From assembly GCF_001019715.1 (NCBI RefSeq), contig NZ_BBXJ01000001.1, forward strand, positions 1,426,001 through 1,490,000: 64,000 bases of DNA, written 5' to 3'. The position numbers were made by a program, and so were the translations under genes. The notes under the pieces are model-generated. The model was not told where the DNA came from and searched no databases. It saw only the letters and a program-made list of their open reading frames with translations. The stretch's first letter is position 1. Every line of letters begins with the position of its first letter. Origin of the DNA: Rodentibacter caecimuris (GTDB lineage: Bacteria; Pseudomonadota; Gammaproteobacteria; Enterobacterales; Pasteurellaceae). Below are positions 9,670 to 18,685 of this stretch, piece after piece.

Positions 9670-10134
9670 TTAGTTAATTACAGAAACATTGAGTGATGAA
9701 CCGCCAACAATTTGCACTCTTTTCCCAGCGACAAATTTAGGATCTGCTTTTTGCACGACAACAATGCTTTTTCCGTCATCTTTCTTAATTACAAGTTCCA
9801 CAGCATTTACTTGGCTCGCTTTTTCTTCAACTTTGCTACCAACTATAGCACCGGCAATCGCACCTACAGCCGTAGCGATTGCTTGACCGCGACCACCACC
9901 GATTGCACTACCCGCAACACCGCCAAGTACACCACCGCCGACACTACCGATTACGCCCTGATTATCCGCTTGAATTTTTACCGGACGAACAGAAACTAAT
10001 GTACCATAACTAATTGAACGAGCTTCCTTTGCCTGATCGGCAGAATAAACATCACCGCTAAAAATATCAGTATTCGCACAACCTGTTACACCGAGAGTAA
10101 CAGCAAGCACTAATGCTACTGCCATTTTTTTCAT
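9670..10134 (-). CDS. pcp: Outer-membrane lipoprotein Pcp/SlyB
   Basis: Lipoprotein of 154 residues, closely resembling the H. influenzae 15-kDa lipoprotein Pcp. The signal peptide ends in a lipobox (LGVTGC) with the acylated cysteine at residue 19. The middle is a glycine-zipper stretch (GGGVLGGVAGSAIGGG) of the kind that inserts in membranes. The C-terminal half is a short beta domain with FVAGKRVQIVGG. In enterobacteria SlyB belongs to the PhoPQ response and stabilises outer-membrane proteins; whether that holds here is unknown. It is a single gene. Confidence 0.94.
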   Translation of the reverse strand: MKKMAVALVLAVTLGVTGCANTDIFSGDVYSADQAKEARSISYGTLVSVRPVKIQADNQGVIGSVGGGVLGGVAGSAIGGGRGQAIATAVGAIAGAIVGSKVEEKASQVNAVELVIKKDDGKSIVVVQKADPKFVAGKRVQIVGGSSLNVSVIN

Positions 10135-10160
10135 AATTAACCAACCTTATAACTTATAAA

Positions 10161-10460
10161 TTAAATCGGATTTCTTGGAGACCAAGTAGAAATATTTTTT
10201 AAACCGTTTCCATTATCAGACACTTTTACACAAGCTCCCACCACTAAAGTTGAATCATACGCGTGGGTAACTGTTTCTGATTCGCCCTCAACCTTGTAAG
10301 AACAATTATTTTTACGAATAGTCAATTGAAGGTTTTCACCTTTCATTTCACTAAAAATTACTTGACCTTTATACGCACTTTCATCTTTTTGGTTATTTGA
10401 TGAACAAGCTGCCAAACCTAAGCTTAATAAAACGGTCAATGCTAAAGTCATTTTTTTCAT
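10161..10460 (-). CDS. Small predicted lipoprotein of unknown function
   Basis: I do not recognise this 99-residue protein. It begins MKKMTLALTVLLSLGLAACS, a lipoprotein signal with the lipobox LAAC and acylated Cys19, so it should be anchored in the envelope. The mature part has two further cysteines (NNCSYKV and GACVKV) about 40 residues apart that could form a disulfide in a small beta fold. The start at 10460 is chosen for the lipobox and an upstream GAGG. It begins 4 bases after the yecM stop, so the two genes form an operon. Confidence 0.8.
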   Translation of the reverse strand: MKKMTLALTVLLSLGLAACSSNNQKDESAYKGQVIFSEMKGENLQLTIRKNNCSYKVEGESETVTHAYDSTLVVGACVKVSDNGNGLKNISTWSPRNPI

Positions 10461-10464
10461 TGTG

Positions 10465-11031
10465 CTAAACCTCGAGTATTTTTTTAATAGAATAAGGGTG
10501 AACTTTAATACAAGTATCATTTTCGCTTTTATCGACGAAACTCACTGCAATAGAAGGATTTGCTAAACGTTCCCCTTCAGCTTTAGGTTCACTCACTTTT
10601 ATTGTTAATTCGGATAATCGTTGCCATAAAAATTGCTTATTGATTCGTTCAACCCAATCTTCAGTCTGCTCATCTGGAAGGAAAGGAACAACAATCTCAA
10701 TATGCTCCCAAGTTTCTTGAGGATATTGTTTATTTTTAGGAAACGGTAATTCAATAACATCAACAAATTGCCTGGCAAAGGCAAAAGGCTTGTCTAATTG
10801 AATTAAATAGATAGACCGACCGTTAATGATGTTACCGGACAAAATTCTACCGCACTTTAATAAATGTGTCAGCCAATTTTTGGCTTTTTGTTCACTATTT
10901 ACCCGCAAAGCAAGATGATCGATTTCATAATCAGATAAATTAATCTCCATCATATTCGCAAGCTCTTGAATTTTTCGCTCAAACTCCTCTAATTCTTCTT
11001 CAAGTTCGATTAGATTTTCGTTTAATTTCAT
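10465..11031 (-). CDS. yecM: VOC-superfamily protein, YecM-like
   Basis: Protein of 188 residues resembling E. coli YecM, a glyoxalase/VOC-fold protein without an assigned reaction. Matching stretches include DHLALRVNSEQKAKNW, NGRSIYLIQLDKP, VIELPFPKNKQYPQETWEHIE and KVHPYSIKKILEV. Conserved His and Glu residues (DHLAL, WEHIEIV) may bind a metal. The ATG at 11031 is chosen because it follows GGGAG by a few bases; the upstream ATG at 11052 has no such site. It is co-transcribed with a small lipoprotein gene and divergent from argS. Confidence 0.85.
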   Translation of the reverse strand: MKLNENLIELEEELEEFERKIQELANMMEINLSDYEIDHLALRVNSEQKAKNWLTHLLKCGRILSGNIINGRSIYLIQLDKPFAFARQFVDVIELPFPKNKQYPQETWEHIEIVVPFLPDEQTEDWVERINKQFLWQRLSELTIKVSEPKAEGERLANPSIAVSFVDKSENDTCIKVHPYSIKKILEV

Positions 11032-11110
11032 ATTCTCCCTTTGAGAAATCAATAAAGAACGCTATCATAATCCATTATTTTTAATATTCAATTTAAACAC
11101 AGGAAAAAGC

Positions 11111-12844
11111 GTGAATATCCAATCTATTTTATCCGATAAAATTAAACAAGCGATGATAGCAGCCGGTGCTGACGAATCTTGTGACGCACTCGTACGTCAA
11201 TCAGGAAAACCTCAATTTGGTGACTACCAAGCAAACGGTATTATGGCTGCCGCAAAAAAAATGAATTTAGCCCCACGTGAATTTGCACAAAGTGTATTAA
11301 TGAAGGCAAATCTTGCGGATATTGCAGAAAAATTAGAAATTGCCGGTCCCGGTTTTATTAATATTTTCTTAAATCCAAACTGGATTGCAGAACAAATTTC
11401 CCACACACTTAACCAATCTAATTTAGGTATTCAAACTCTAGATAAACAAACTGTTGTGATTGACTACTCTTCACCTAACGTAGCTAAAGAAATGCATGTC
11501 GGCCACTTGCGCTCAACAATTATTGGCGATGCCGTCGCGCGTACGCTTGAATTTCTAGGACACAAGGTGATTCGTGCCAATCATGTGGGAGACTGGGGAA
11601 CCCAGTTTGGGATGTTGATTGCTTATCTTGAAAAAATGCAAAACGAAAACGCAAGTGAAATGGAATTGCAGGATTTAGAAGCCTTCTATCGAGAAGCTAA
11701 AAAACACTATGATGAAGATGAGCAATTTGCTGAGAAAGCCCGTAATTATGTGGTGAAACTGCAAAGTGGAGACGAATACTGCCGTTCTATGTGGAAACAA
11801 TTAGTGGACATCACTATGCAGCAGAATCAGCATAATTATGATCGTTTAAACGTGACCTTAACGGAAAAAGATGTAATGGGCGAAAGCCTTTATAATCCAA
11901 TGTTACCTGGCATTGTCGAGAATTTAAAAAAGCAAGGATTGGCGGTTGAAGACGATGGTGCGCTTGTCGTGTATTTAGATGAATTCAAAAATAAAGAAGG
12001 CGAACCGATGGGGGTCATCGTACAGAAAAAAGACGGCGGTTTCCTTTACACGACTACCGACATCGCTGCGGCAAAATATCGTTATGAAACATTGAAAGCC
12101 GATCGGGCTTTAGTATTTTCCGATACTCGCCAAAGCCAGCATATGCAACAGGCATGGCTGATTACCCGTAAAGCGGGTTACGTACCTGATAGCTTTTCAT
12201 TAGAGCACAAAAATTTCGGAATGATGCTCGGTAAAGATGGCAAGCCATTCAAAACCCGTACCGGTGGAACAGTAAAATTGGCAGATTTATTAGATGAAGC
12301 CATTGAGCGGGCGACAATATTAATTAACGAAAAAAGCAATAATTTGTCTAATGACGAAAAAGCAGCCGTTGCCGAGGCGGTGGGAATTGGTTCGGTGAAA
12401 TATGCGGATCTTTCCAAAAACCGTACCACAGATTATGTATTCGATTGGGATAATATGCTCAGTTTTGAAGGCAATACTGCGCCTTATATGCAATATGCCT
12501 ACACGCGTATTCGTTCAATCTTCAACAAAACTCAGGTGGAATTGACCGCACTTTACAACACTCCGTTAATGCTAATTGATGAAAAAGAGCGTTCCCTTGC
12601 TATCAAGCTTTTACAATTTGAAGAAGCGGTGCAAACCGTTGGCAGAGAAGGTACACCTCATGTCCTTTGTGGTTATTTATATGAATTAGCCGGTGCATTT
12701 TCTTCGTTCTACGAACACTGCCCAATTCTAAATTCGGAAGATGAAACGGTTAAGTTAAGCCGTTTAAAACTGGCTTTATTAACGGAAAAAACCTTAAAAC
12801 AAGGGTTAGATTTGCTAGGTATTAAAACCGTTGAAAAAATGTAG
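11111..12844 (+). CDS. argS: Arginyl-tRNA synthetase
   Basis: Class I arginyl-tRNA synthetase, 577 residues, identical in length to E. coli ArgS. The start is a GTG at 11111 with AGGA upstream. The HIGH motif reads HVGH (129-132) within [17 protein letters not shown] loose KMSK-region ([13 protein letters not shown]) replaces a strict KMSK, as is usual in this family. The C-terminal part is the DALR anticodon-binding domain, and the N-terminal 100 residues recognise the tRNA D-loop. An uptake signal core lies inside the gene near 12544. Confidence 0.97.
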   Translation: MNIQSILSDKIKQAMIAAGADESCDALVRQSGKPQFGDYQANGIMAAAKKMNLAPREFAQSVLMKANLADIAEKLEIAGPGFINIFLNPNWIAEQISHTLNQSNLGIQTLDKQTVVIDYSSPNVAKEMHVGHLRSTIIGDAVARTLEFLGHKVIRANHVGDWGTQFGMLIAYLEKMQNENASEMELQDLEAFYREAKKHYDEDEQFAEKARNYVVKLQSGDEYCRSMWKQLVDITMQQNQHNYDRLNVTLTEKDVMGESLYNPMLPGIVENLKKQGLAVEDDGALVVYLDEFKNKEGEPMGVIVQKKDGGFLYTTTDIAAAKYRYETLKADRALVFSDTRQSQHMQQAWLITRKAGYVPDSFSLEHKNFGMMLGKDGKPFKTRTGGTVKLADLLDEAIERATILINEKSNNLSNDEKAAVAEAVGIGSVKYADLSKNRTTDYVFDWDNMLSFEGNTAPYMQYAYTRIRSIFNKTQVELTALYNTPLMLIDEKERSLAIKLLQFEEAVQTVGREGTPHVLCGYLYELAGAFSSFYEHCPILNSEDETVKLSRLKLALLTEKTLKQGLDLLGIKTVEKM

Positions 12845-12855
12845 TTATTTCAAAT

Positions 12856-12882
12856 AAAGGCACGAAAATGTGCCTTTATTTT
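12856..12882. terminator. Bidirectional terminator between argS and gloC
   Basis: AAAGGCAC-GAAAAT-GTGCCTTT is an 8-bp perfect stem with A/T runs on both sides, between converging genes. Confidence 0.88.
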
Positions 12883-13509
12883 TTACTTTAAGAAAGGATT
12901 AGTGGCTTTTTCACGTTGAATAGTGGTATAAGGGCCATGACCGGCAATAATGATCATATCATTATGAAGCTTAAATAATTTCTCACGGATAGAAGAAATA
13001 AGCTGTTCATGACTCCCTTGAGGAAAATCCGTTCTTCCTACACTGCCCTGAAACAATACATCACCGGTAAAAGCAACTTTTTTCTCTTGCTCAATGAACC
13101 CAATATGGCCGGGAGTATGACCGGGTAAGTGCAAAATATCAAATCGAAAATCCCCAATATTAACCACCTCTCCCTCATTCAACCAACGATCCGGTAAAAA
13201 CGGTTTAATATTTGGTAAACCAAAACGTTCAGCCTGCTCCGGCAGACTATCGAATAGAAACCGATCACTTTCTTGTGAGCCCCAAATTTCGACATTAAAG
13301 TGCTGTTTAATCTGCTCGACCGCACCAACATGATCGAGATGGGCATGAGTCAGTAAAATGGCTTTTAAATTTACTCCGAATTTTTCAATTTGCTGAATTA
13401 GTTTTTCCGCTTCTCCTCCCGGATCAACAATAGCGGCATTTTTTTCATTATCCCAAATCAAACTACAATTTTGTTGGAAGGGAGTAACGGGAATAATCTC
13501 AATATTCAT
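12883..13509 (-). CDS. gloC: Glyoxalase II-type metallo-beta-lactamase fold hydrolase (YcbL/GloC)
   Basis: Hydrolase of 208 residues with the binuclear-metal motif THAHLDH and further ligands in LPGHTPGHIG, TGDVLF and AGHGP. It resembles E. coli YcbL (GloC), a second glyoxalase II that splits S-lactoylglutathione. The start at 13509 is preferred over the ATG at 13521 because GAGG lies 6-7 bases before it. As in E. coli it sits next to mepK and ldtD, though I know of no functional link. A head-to-head uptake-signal pair separates it from mepK. Confidence 0.88.
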   Translation of the reverse strand: MNIEIIPVTPFQQNCSLIWDNEKNAAIVDPGGEAEKLIQQIEKFGVNLKAILLTHAHLDHVGAVEQIKQHFNVEIWGSQESDRFLFDSLPEQAERFGLPNIKPFLPDRWLNEGEVVNIGDFRFDILHLPGHTPGHIGFIEQEKKVAFTGDVLFQGSVGRTDFPQGSHEQLISSIREKLFKLHNDMIIIAGHGPYTTIQREKATNPFLK

Positions 13510-13528
13510 TTTTTTCCTCATAACAAAA

Positions 13529-13546
13529 ACCGCACCAAAGTGCGGT
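13529..13546. terminator. Uptake-signal dyad between mepK and gloC
   Basis: ACCGCACC...AGTGCGGT forms a short inverted repeat made of two uptake-signal cores, with a T-run on the plus-strand side. It may act as a weak intercistronic terminator. Confidence 0.5.
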
Positions 13547-13562
13547 CAATTTTTCAATACTT

Positions 13563-14123
13563 TTACACGCCCCGCCAAGTTCTTACCGAGCCGGTATCCA
13601 CATGGATAAAATTGCTACGCGGATAAAATCCTACCCCACCGTTATTCAGTTTTTCTGCCGTCTGTTTGATTTTCACTAATGATGTACCATCAATACGAAA
13701 ATCCACCGCTTGACCTTTTACATGATAGCTATTGCTTGCAACTCCACGGCTTTGGCGATGACGCATTGCATTGGTAGCCGGAGATCTATAACCACAAATG
13801 ATCTGAATTTCAGCGGTTTGTAGCCCTAAATTACTTTGAATACGATAAAGTTTCAGAAATAAGTTCGGATCCATTCTGTGAATTTGGTTTGTTCGTTTAT
13901 CCCGCATAAAATAATCAAGCTTTTTCAGCATTGATGTTGAAAATCCACCCTTTGATGAAAACACGCCACTTAGACGTTCACCAGTATTAACATTGCGAAG
14001 TGCCAAAATACGGGGTTTAGCAGTAGAAACCATCGCTAAAACCGTATTAGGCACAATACTTGCACCCAATACGATACCGCCTAGAGATAGCCATTTACGT
14101 CGGCTTTGATTAATTTTATTCAT
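13563..14123 (-). CDS. mepK: Murein DD/LD-endopeptidase MepK (YcbK), Tat-exported
   Basis: Peptidase M15-like protein of 186 residues (DUF882). The N-terminus has a twin-arginine signal (QSRRKWLSLGG, Arg8-Arg9) followed by a hydrophobic core, so it should be exported folded. Zinc-site residues appear as His134 and Asp141 (NSYHVKGQAVD) and His174 (FIHVDTG). E. coli MepK cuts the 3-3 crosslinks of peptidoglycan, the bonds made by L,D-transpeptidases. The upstream neighbour is exactly such an enzyme (ldtD), separated by an uptake signal. Function is by family and context. Confidence 0.88.
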   Translation of the reverse strand: MNKINQSRRKWLSLGGIVLGASIVPNTVLAMVSTAKPRILALRNVNTGERLSGVFSSKGGFSTSMLKKLDYFMRDKRTNQIHRMDPNLFLKLYRIQSNLGLQTAEIQIICGYRSPATNAMRHRQSRGVASNSYHVKGQAVDFRIDGTSLVKIKQTAEKLNNGGVGFYPRSNFIHVDTGSVRTWRGV

Positions 14124-14197
14124 TATTTTCTCTCATTTCATTCTTTCGTTTTTCGACTTATAAAGATAAGTCTTAGTTCACTAAAGTGCGGTCAATA

Positions 14198-15661
14198 TTA
14201 CAAATATTTTTTTACGATATTCCAGTTAATTTCACTGTCGCCAATGACACTATCATATTTGTAAATATCCGGTAGCACTTTAGTTTGACCGTTTTCAACC
14301 CATGCCGTGACATAATATAGGAAAACAGGATTATCCGACCGAATACTAGCTGAAGTCGTTTTCTTACTTGCCAAAACACTTTGTTTACGATTATCCGACC
14401 AACCGGCTTCTTTTAATAAAATATCGGCAAGTTGGGAGGATTTTTCCACACGAACACATCCTGAACTTAGTGCCCGATCTTTACGCGAGAAAAGACCACG
14501 ATTCGGTGTATCATGTAAATAAATAGCATCCGAGCTCGGCATATTAAACTTATAATTACCTAATGCGCTATCCCCCGGCGCTTGGCGAATACGGTATGGA
14601 AAATTTTTACCGATTTTATTCCAATCAATGGAATAGGGATCAACGCTATTTCCTTTACTATCAAGAATACTATAGCCGTGTGCAGCCGCATAACCCGGAT
14701 CCCGTCTTAATTTCGGAACAATATCTTCATTAACCAAACGTGTCGGCGCATTCCATGGCGGATTCACAACCACATTACTTAATTTACTGTACATAACCGG
14801 TGTACGGCGCTGATCTTTCCCTACAATGACGCGAGATTCTAATACTAGTCGTCCATCGCGATAATATTGCAACTGATAGCTTGGGATATTCACAAAAATA
14901 CCATTATGAAAATCAGGGATTACCCGCAAACGTTGTGCATTAATCGCTAACTTTTTACCGGTCGGTGTTAAACCCGAACCGGATATCATTGACGACAAAG
15001 CTTGAATAGTTTGTCGATAATGTGAATTATCAGTAGATAAACCTTCCACATAAGTTAAAACGTCATTATTTTTAACCGCACTTAACCATTGTTGAATTTG
15101 CTCATCACTTGGTGTCTGTGGCTTGTATGAATTAGAAGCATACAGCCAACGTTGCGCCTGCTGGCTCACGTTTTTACTGTAATACATATAGTCTAAAAAC
15201 GCGTCAGTCAAAAGTACATCATACGTTAGACCACCGTTCTGCTCTGCTTGACTTAAACTCTCCAAAGACTTAGCCGAACGTTTGGAAATACTACTCGCAA
15301 CCATAGCGGCATATTCCCGCAAAAATTGTTTTTCCGCAGATTTATCTTGCCACAATAAATCATATTTATTATCCGCATAAAGTTTTGCAAGAATAGGTTT
15401 AAACTGTAAATTTTGCTCACCGATCTCGTGAGTAAGAGACATCTCAAGCATAGCTTGCTTTTCAGCCGCCAAACGGACTTGATCTTCTTTGATTTCAGCC
15501 TCTAATTTAGCCCGTTCTTCAGGGGAAAGTTTCGACATATCAAGCGTCGATAGACGAGGAGGTGAAACCGTCTCTTTAGCCCAATCCGCCAACGCACAAC
15601 CTGACACCATCATTGATAATGATAAGGCCAGTGCGCTCAACTTAACCATACCTTTTGACAT
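14198..15661 (-). CDS. ldtD: L,D-transpeptidase (YcbB/LdtD-like), probable lipoprotein
   Basis: Enzyme of 487 residues that forms 3-3 crosslinks in peptidoglycan. The YkuD catalytic motif is SSGCVRVE with nucleophile Cys402, and the partner histidine is in IYLHDTP. A peptidoglycan-binding-like region lies in the first half. It is shorter than E. coli LdtD (615). Unlike the E. coli protein it starts with a lipobox (LSMMVSGC, Cys22), suggesting membrane anchoring. The gene lies between prc and mepK, all on the minus strand. Confidence 0.9.
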   Translation of the reverse strand: MSKGMVKLSALALSLSMMVSGCALADWAKETVSPPRLSTLDMSKLSPEERAKLEAEIKEDQVRLAAEKQAMLEMSLTHEIGEQNLQFKPILAKLYADNKYDLLWQDKSAEKQFLREYAAMVASSISKRSAKSLESLSQAEQNGGLTYDVLLTDAFLDYMYYSKNVSQQAQRWLYASNSYKPQTPSDEQIQQWLSAVKNNDVLTYVEGLSTDNSHYRQTIQALSSMISGSGLTPTGKKLAINAQRLRVIPDFHNGIFVNIPSYQLQYYRDGRLVLESRVIVGKDQRRTPVMYSKLSNVVVNPPWNAPTRLVNEDIVPKLRRDPGYAAAHGYSILDSKGNSVDPYSIDWNKIGKNFPYRIRQAPGDSALGNYKFNMPSSDAIYLHDTPNRGLFSRKDRALSSGCVRVEKSSQLADILLKEAGWSDNRKQSVLASKKTTSASIRSDNPVFLYYVTAWVENGQTKVLPDIYKYDSVIGDSEINWNIVKKYL

Positions 15662-15689
15662 AAGCGTTCCTTTAAAGATTTATAAAACA

Positions 15690-15715
15690 GACCGCACTTT
15701 ATTCAAAGAGCGGTC
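15690..15715. terminator. Imperfect uptake-signal dyad between prc and ldtD
   Basis: GACCGCACTTT and AAAGAGCGGTC face each other across 4 bases, forming an 11-bp stem with one mismatch. One arm is a true uptake core; the other has a substitution. A T-rich stretch follows. Confidence 0.5.
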
Positions 15716-15723
15716 AAAATTTA

Positions 15724-17799
15724 TTATTTTTTTATCACTGATTTATTTGATTCTTGTTGAATATGTGCATTTGGTTTTTCTTGTTTTAAACTCAATTTCA
15801 CCAAATCCGCCGCCATTTTTTCAGCTTCTTTTAAGAAGAAATCCGGTGCTTCATAATCCTTCGGCAAAGCATCAATATTTTTTAATAATTTCTTCCCTTC
15901 GCGTTTAAAACGATCATTGATATTTTTCAAACGTCTCACATCATCACTATCATTTTCGGCTTTACGTTCTTGATAGTTTAAAGACATAAATTTGCGATCA
16001 CGGCGTTCATCACGAATTTTTAATTCTTCATTCAACGCAATAAACTCAGGTTCTTTCTCAACACGAGCTTGGTGTTTTTTCTCTAATTCTGAAATATATT
16101 GGCGAACATTGCCCGTTTCCGAATAAGAGGATGCCGGAATTTTATCCCAAGGCAGTGCATTATCCTCTTTTTCTTCACCATATTCTTTCGCATCAATAAT
16201 TTCAGGGAACTGAATATCCGCAGAAACGCCTTTCAACTGCGTGGATCCACCATTAATACGGTAAAATTTTTGAATAGTATATTGCAAAATACCTAAAGGA
16301 GTTTGATCTAAGTCATAAACAAAATTCAATGAACGGCTTTGCTGTACGGTTCCTTTACCAAAAGTATTTTGTCCAATAACAATACCACGATTGTAATCTT
16401 GCATCGCCGCAGCAAAAATTTCTGAAGCAGAAGCACTAAAGCGGTTAATCATAACCAATAATGGCCCTTTATATTGCTCTGCACGATCATCATCTTCGTG
16501 CACACGGATACGTTGGTAAGCATCACGAACTTGCACCACAGGACCGTCGGTGATAAATAAACCGCTCAATGCCACCGCTTCAGTCAAGGCTCCGCCTCCG
16601 TTCTCACGCAAATCCACAATCAAGCCTTTGACCTGTTTTTTCTCAGCCTGAAGCAATAATTTTTTTACATCTTTCGTTAAACCGATGTAGAAGCTTGGAA
16701 TTTTAATTATCCCGATATTTTCACCCTCGACTTTCTCAACAGTTAATTTAGCAGCTTGATCTTCAATACGTACTTTATCACGCACGAGGGTAATAATACG
16801 TGATTTTCCACCTTTAGCAGGTTCAACCTCAAGACGAACCTTCGTACCTTTTTTGCCTTTAATTTTGTCAACAATATCTTCTAGACGCCAACCAATTATA
16901 TCCTCGATTTCACCTTTTTCCTGTCCGACACCAATAATTTTATCGCCGGCTTTTAATTTTTTGCTACGCTCCGCCGGTGCACCGGGAACAAGCGACTTAA
17001 TGCTGGTTTCATCATCCTCTGATTGCAGTGTTGCACCGATCCCCTCTAATGAAAGATTCATACTTTCGTTAAAGCTTTTTGCGGTACGTGGTGAAAGATA
17101 ACTGGTATGCGGATCAATTTCGCGTGCAAAAGCATTTAGATACACCTGAACAATATCATCCGCTTTCGTTTGCGTTAAACGGCGAATTGCTAAATTATAG
17201 CGTTTTGCCAGTTTGTTTTTAATTTCCGACCATTTTTTATCTTTTAGTTTTAAATTAATTACATCATTTTTTACACGTTCTTCCCAAAGACGGTTTGCTT
17301 CTTCTTCCGTTTTAGGAAAATCCGCTTTTTCACGATCAATTTCAATTTGATCTTTACCGTTTAAATTCGGTTCTTTATCTAACAATGAAAGTGCATAGAC
17401 ATAACGTTCGTAACGACGTTTCATCATTAAATCATAAATTGCAAAGGCGGCTGAAAGATCACCTTGGTTTAACTGATCATCCAACCGCGTACCGTATTTC
17501 TGACGTAATTCATCGATATCCGATTGTAGAAAAGTATTCCGACTATAATCCAAACTTTTGATATAACGATCAAATATCTTCTCTGAAAAAGCATCATCAA
17601 GTTGAAATTTTCGATAATGAGACTGTGTTAAGCGCGTTGTCGCACGTTTTGTCGCCAACAGATTTTCTTCCGTTGCTGAAGGAATCTGAATATCGCTTAA
17701 CTTCAACTTAGATTCGACAGCAAACCCCAAATTGGAGTGAAGGAACAATGCACTTAATATAGCAGTAGCTAAAATACTTTTGGTCATTATCAATTTCAT
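15724..17799 (-). CDS. prc: Tail-specific protease (C-terminal processing peptidase)
   Basis: Periplasmic S41 protease of 691 residues with an N-terminal signal sequence (ILATAILSALFLHSNLGFA). A PDZ domain lies around residues 235-325 (GIGATLQSEDDETSIKSL region). The Ser-Lys dyad is Ser459 (FSASASEIFAAA) and Lys484 (FGKGTVQ). The long C-terminal helical tail is typical of Prc. In E. coli Prc with NlpI controls the endopeptidase MepS and trims PBP3, which fits the neighbouring peptidoglycan genes. The gene follows proQ by 34 bp, as in E. coli, so the two are probably co-transcribed. Confidence 0.96.
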   Translation of the reverse strand: MKLIMTKSILATAILSALFLHSNLGFAVESKLKLSDIQIPSATEENLLATKRATTRLTQSHYRKFQLDDAFSEKIFDRYIKSLDYSRNTFLQSDIDELRQKYGTRLDDQLNQGDLSAAFAIYDLMMKRRYERYVYALSLLDKEPNLNGKDQIEIDREKADFPKTEEEANRLWEERVKNDVINLKLKDKKWSEIKNKLAKRYNLAIRRLTQTKADDIVQVYLNAFAREIDPHTSYLSPRTAKSFNESMNLSLEGIGATLQSEDDETSIKSLVPGAPAERSKKLKAGDKIIGVGQEKGEIEDIIGWRLEDIVDKIKGKKGTKVRLEVEPAKGGKSRIITLVRDKVRIEDQAAKLTVEKVEGENIGIIKIPSFYIGLTKDVKKLLLQAEKKQVKGLIVDLRENGGGALTEAVALSGLFITDGPVVQVRDAYQRIRVHEDDDRAEQYKGPLLVMINRFSASASEIFAAAMQDYNRGIVIGQNTFGKGTVQQSRSLNFVYDLDQTPLGILQYTIQKFYRINGGSTQLKGVSADIQFPEIIDAKEYGEEKEDNALPWDKIPASSYSETGNVRQYISELEKKHQARVEKEPEFIALNEELKIRDERRDRKFMSLNYQERKAENDSDDVRRLKNINDRFKREGKKLLKNIDALPKDYEAPDFFLKEAEKMAADLVKLSLKQEKPNAHIQQESNKSVIKK

Positions 17800-17833
17800 T
17801 TAATCTTTTCCCGATAAAATATCAATATTGCGA

Positions 17834-18475
17834 TTAGGCGAATAAACGATCAGACGTGATATTCATTACTAAGCCATTTTCAAGTTCTACACGTGCCGAA
17901 TCTTTTAATACTTCAACAACAATGCCTTTCTTAGCACGATCGCCTACTTTTACTTTAACAGCCGCACCTTTAGAAAGTGTGGATAAATCAACCGCACTTA
18001 ATTCAACTTTTGGTTTACGCACTGACTTCAAATTATTTTGGCGACGCGGTTGGCGTTTTTGTTGCGCTTTTTTTGCCACCAATTCCGCTTTGCGTTTCTC
18101 AGCAAATTTTGCTTTTGCTTCAGCAAGTTGCTCTGCCGCATGTGCAACATGTTCAGCGTCCAGTACACCCGCCGGATTACCATACAAATCCACACGTTCT
18201 GCCCCTTCACGACAGCCGTGTAAATAACGCCAGTTGGATGTATATTGGCGAAGCGCATGGCGTAATTGCGTTTTACTTACCCGCTCATCTTCCTTTAAGG
18301 CTTCGACTAAATCTTGGAACAAACCGATTTTTAACGGTTTTGCCTCACCTTCTAAAATAAAGCAAAGTGGAAATTTTTCCGCTAAATAAGCAATAATTTC
18401 CTTATTGTTTGTCAGTTTTTGTGGGTTTGATGATGTTTTTTCAGTTTGTTGAACATCAAGTTGGGCATCTGTCAT
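17834..18475 (-). CDS. proQ: RNA chaperone ProQ
   Basis: Protein of 213 residues. The FinO/ProQ RNA-binding domain covers about residues 20-130 (FPLCFILEGEAKPLKIGLFQ, LRQYTSNWRYLHGCREGAERVDL). A basic linker rich in Lys and Gln follows, then a small C-terminal domain (KVGDRAKKGIVVEVL) of Tudor-like type. It binds structured RNAs, sRNAs and mRNA 3' ends. The spacing to prc is 34 bp. An uptake signal core lies inside the gene near 17992. Confidence 0.96.
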   Translation of the reverse strand: MTDAQLDVQQTEKTSSNPQKLTNNKEIIAYLAEKFPLCFILEGEAKPLKIGLFQDLVEALKEDERVSKTQLRHALRQYTSNWRYLHGCREGAERVDLYGNPAGVLDAEHVAHAAEQLAEAKAKFAEKRKAELVAKKAQQKRQPRRQNNLKSVRKPKVELSAVDLSTLSKGAAVKVKVGDRAKKGIVVEVLKDSARVELENGLVMNITSDRLFA

Positions 18476-18685
18476 TTTTTGTCCTAGGATTGAAATAAAA
18501 AACTTGCGTAGTTTATCGCACTTTTATAAGGATTGACAATGTTCCAAACAAGTTTAGAGAACAAGTTATTTGTTACGCTATCAATTTAAATAAACGTTTG
18601 TTCATTTAAACTTCACAAATACAGAGGAATAAGGATAGAATAGTCAATCTTTTTTGACCGCACTTTGTACAGCAAAAATATTATT

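Noticed and set aside
17856-18360. Several overlapping open frames opposite proQ
   Set aside because: They are the reverse-strand shadow of a well-supported gene with biased codon use.
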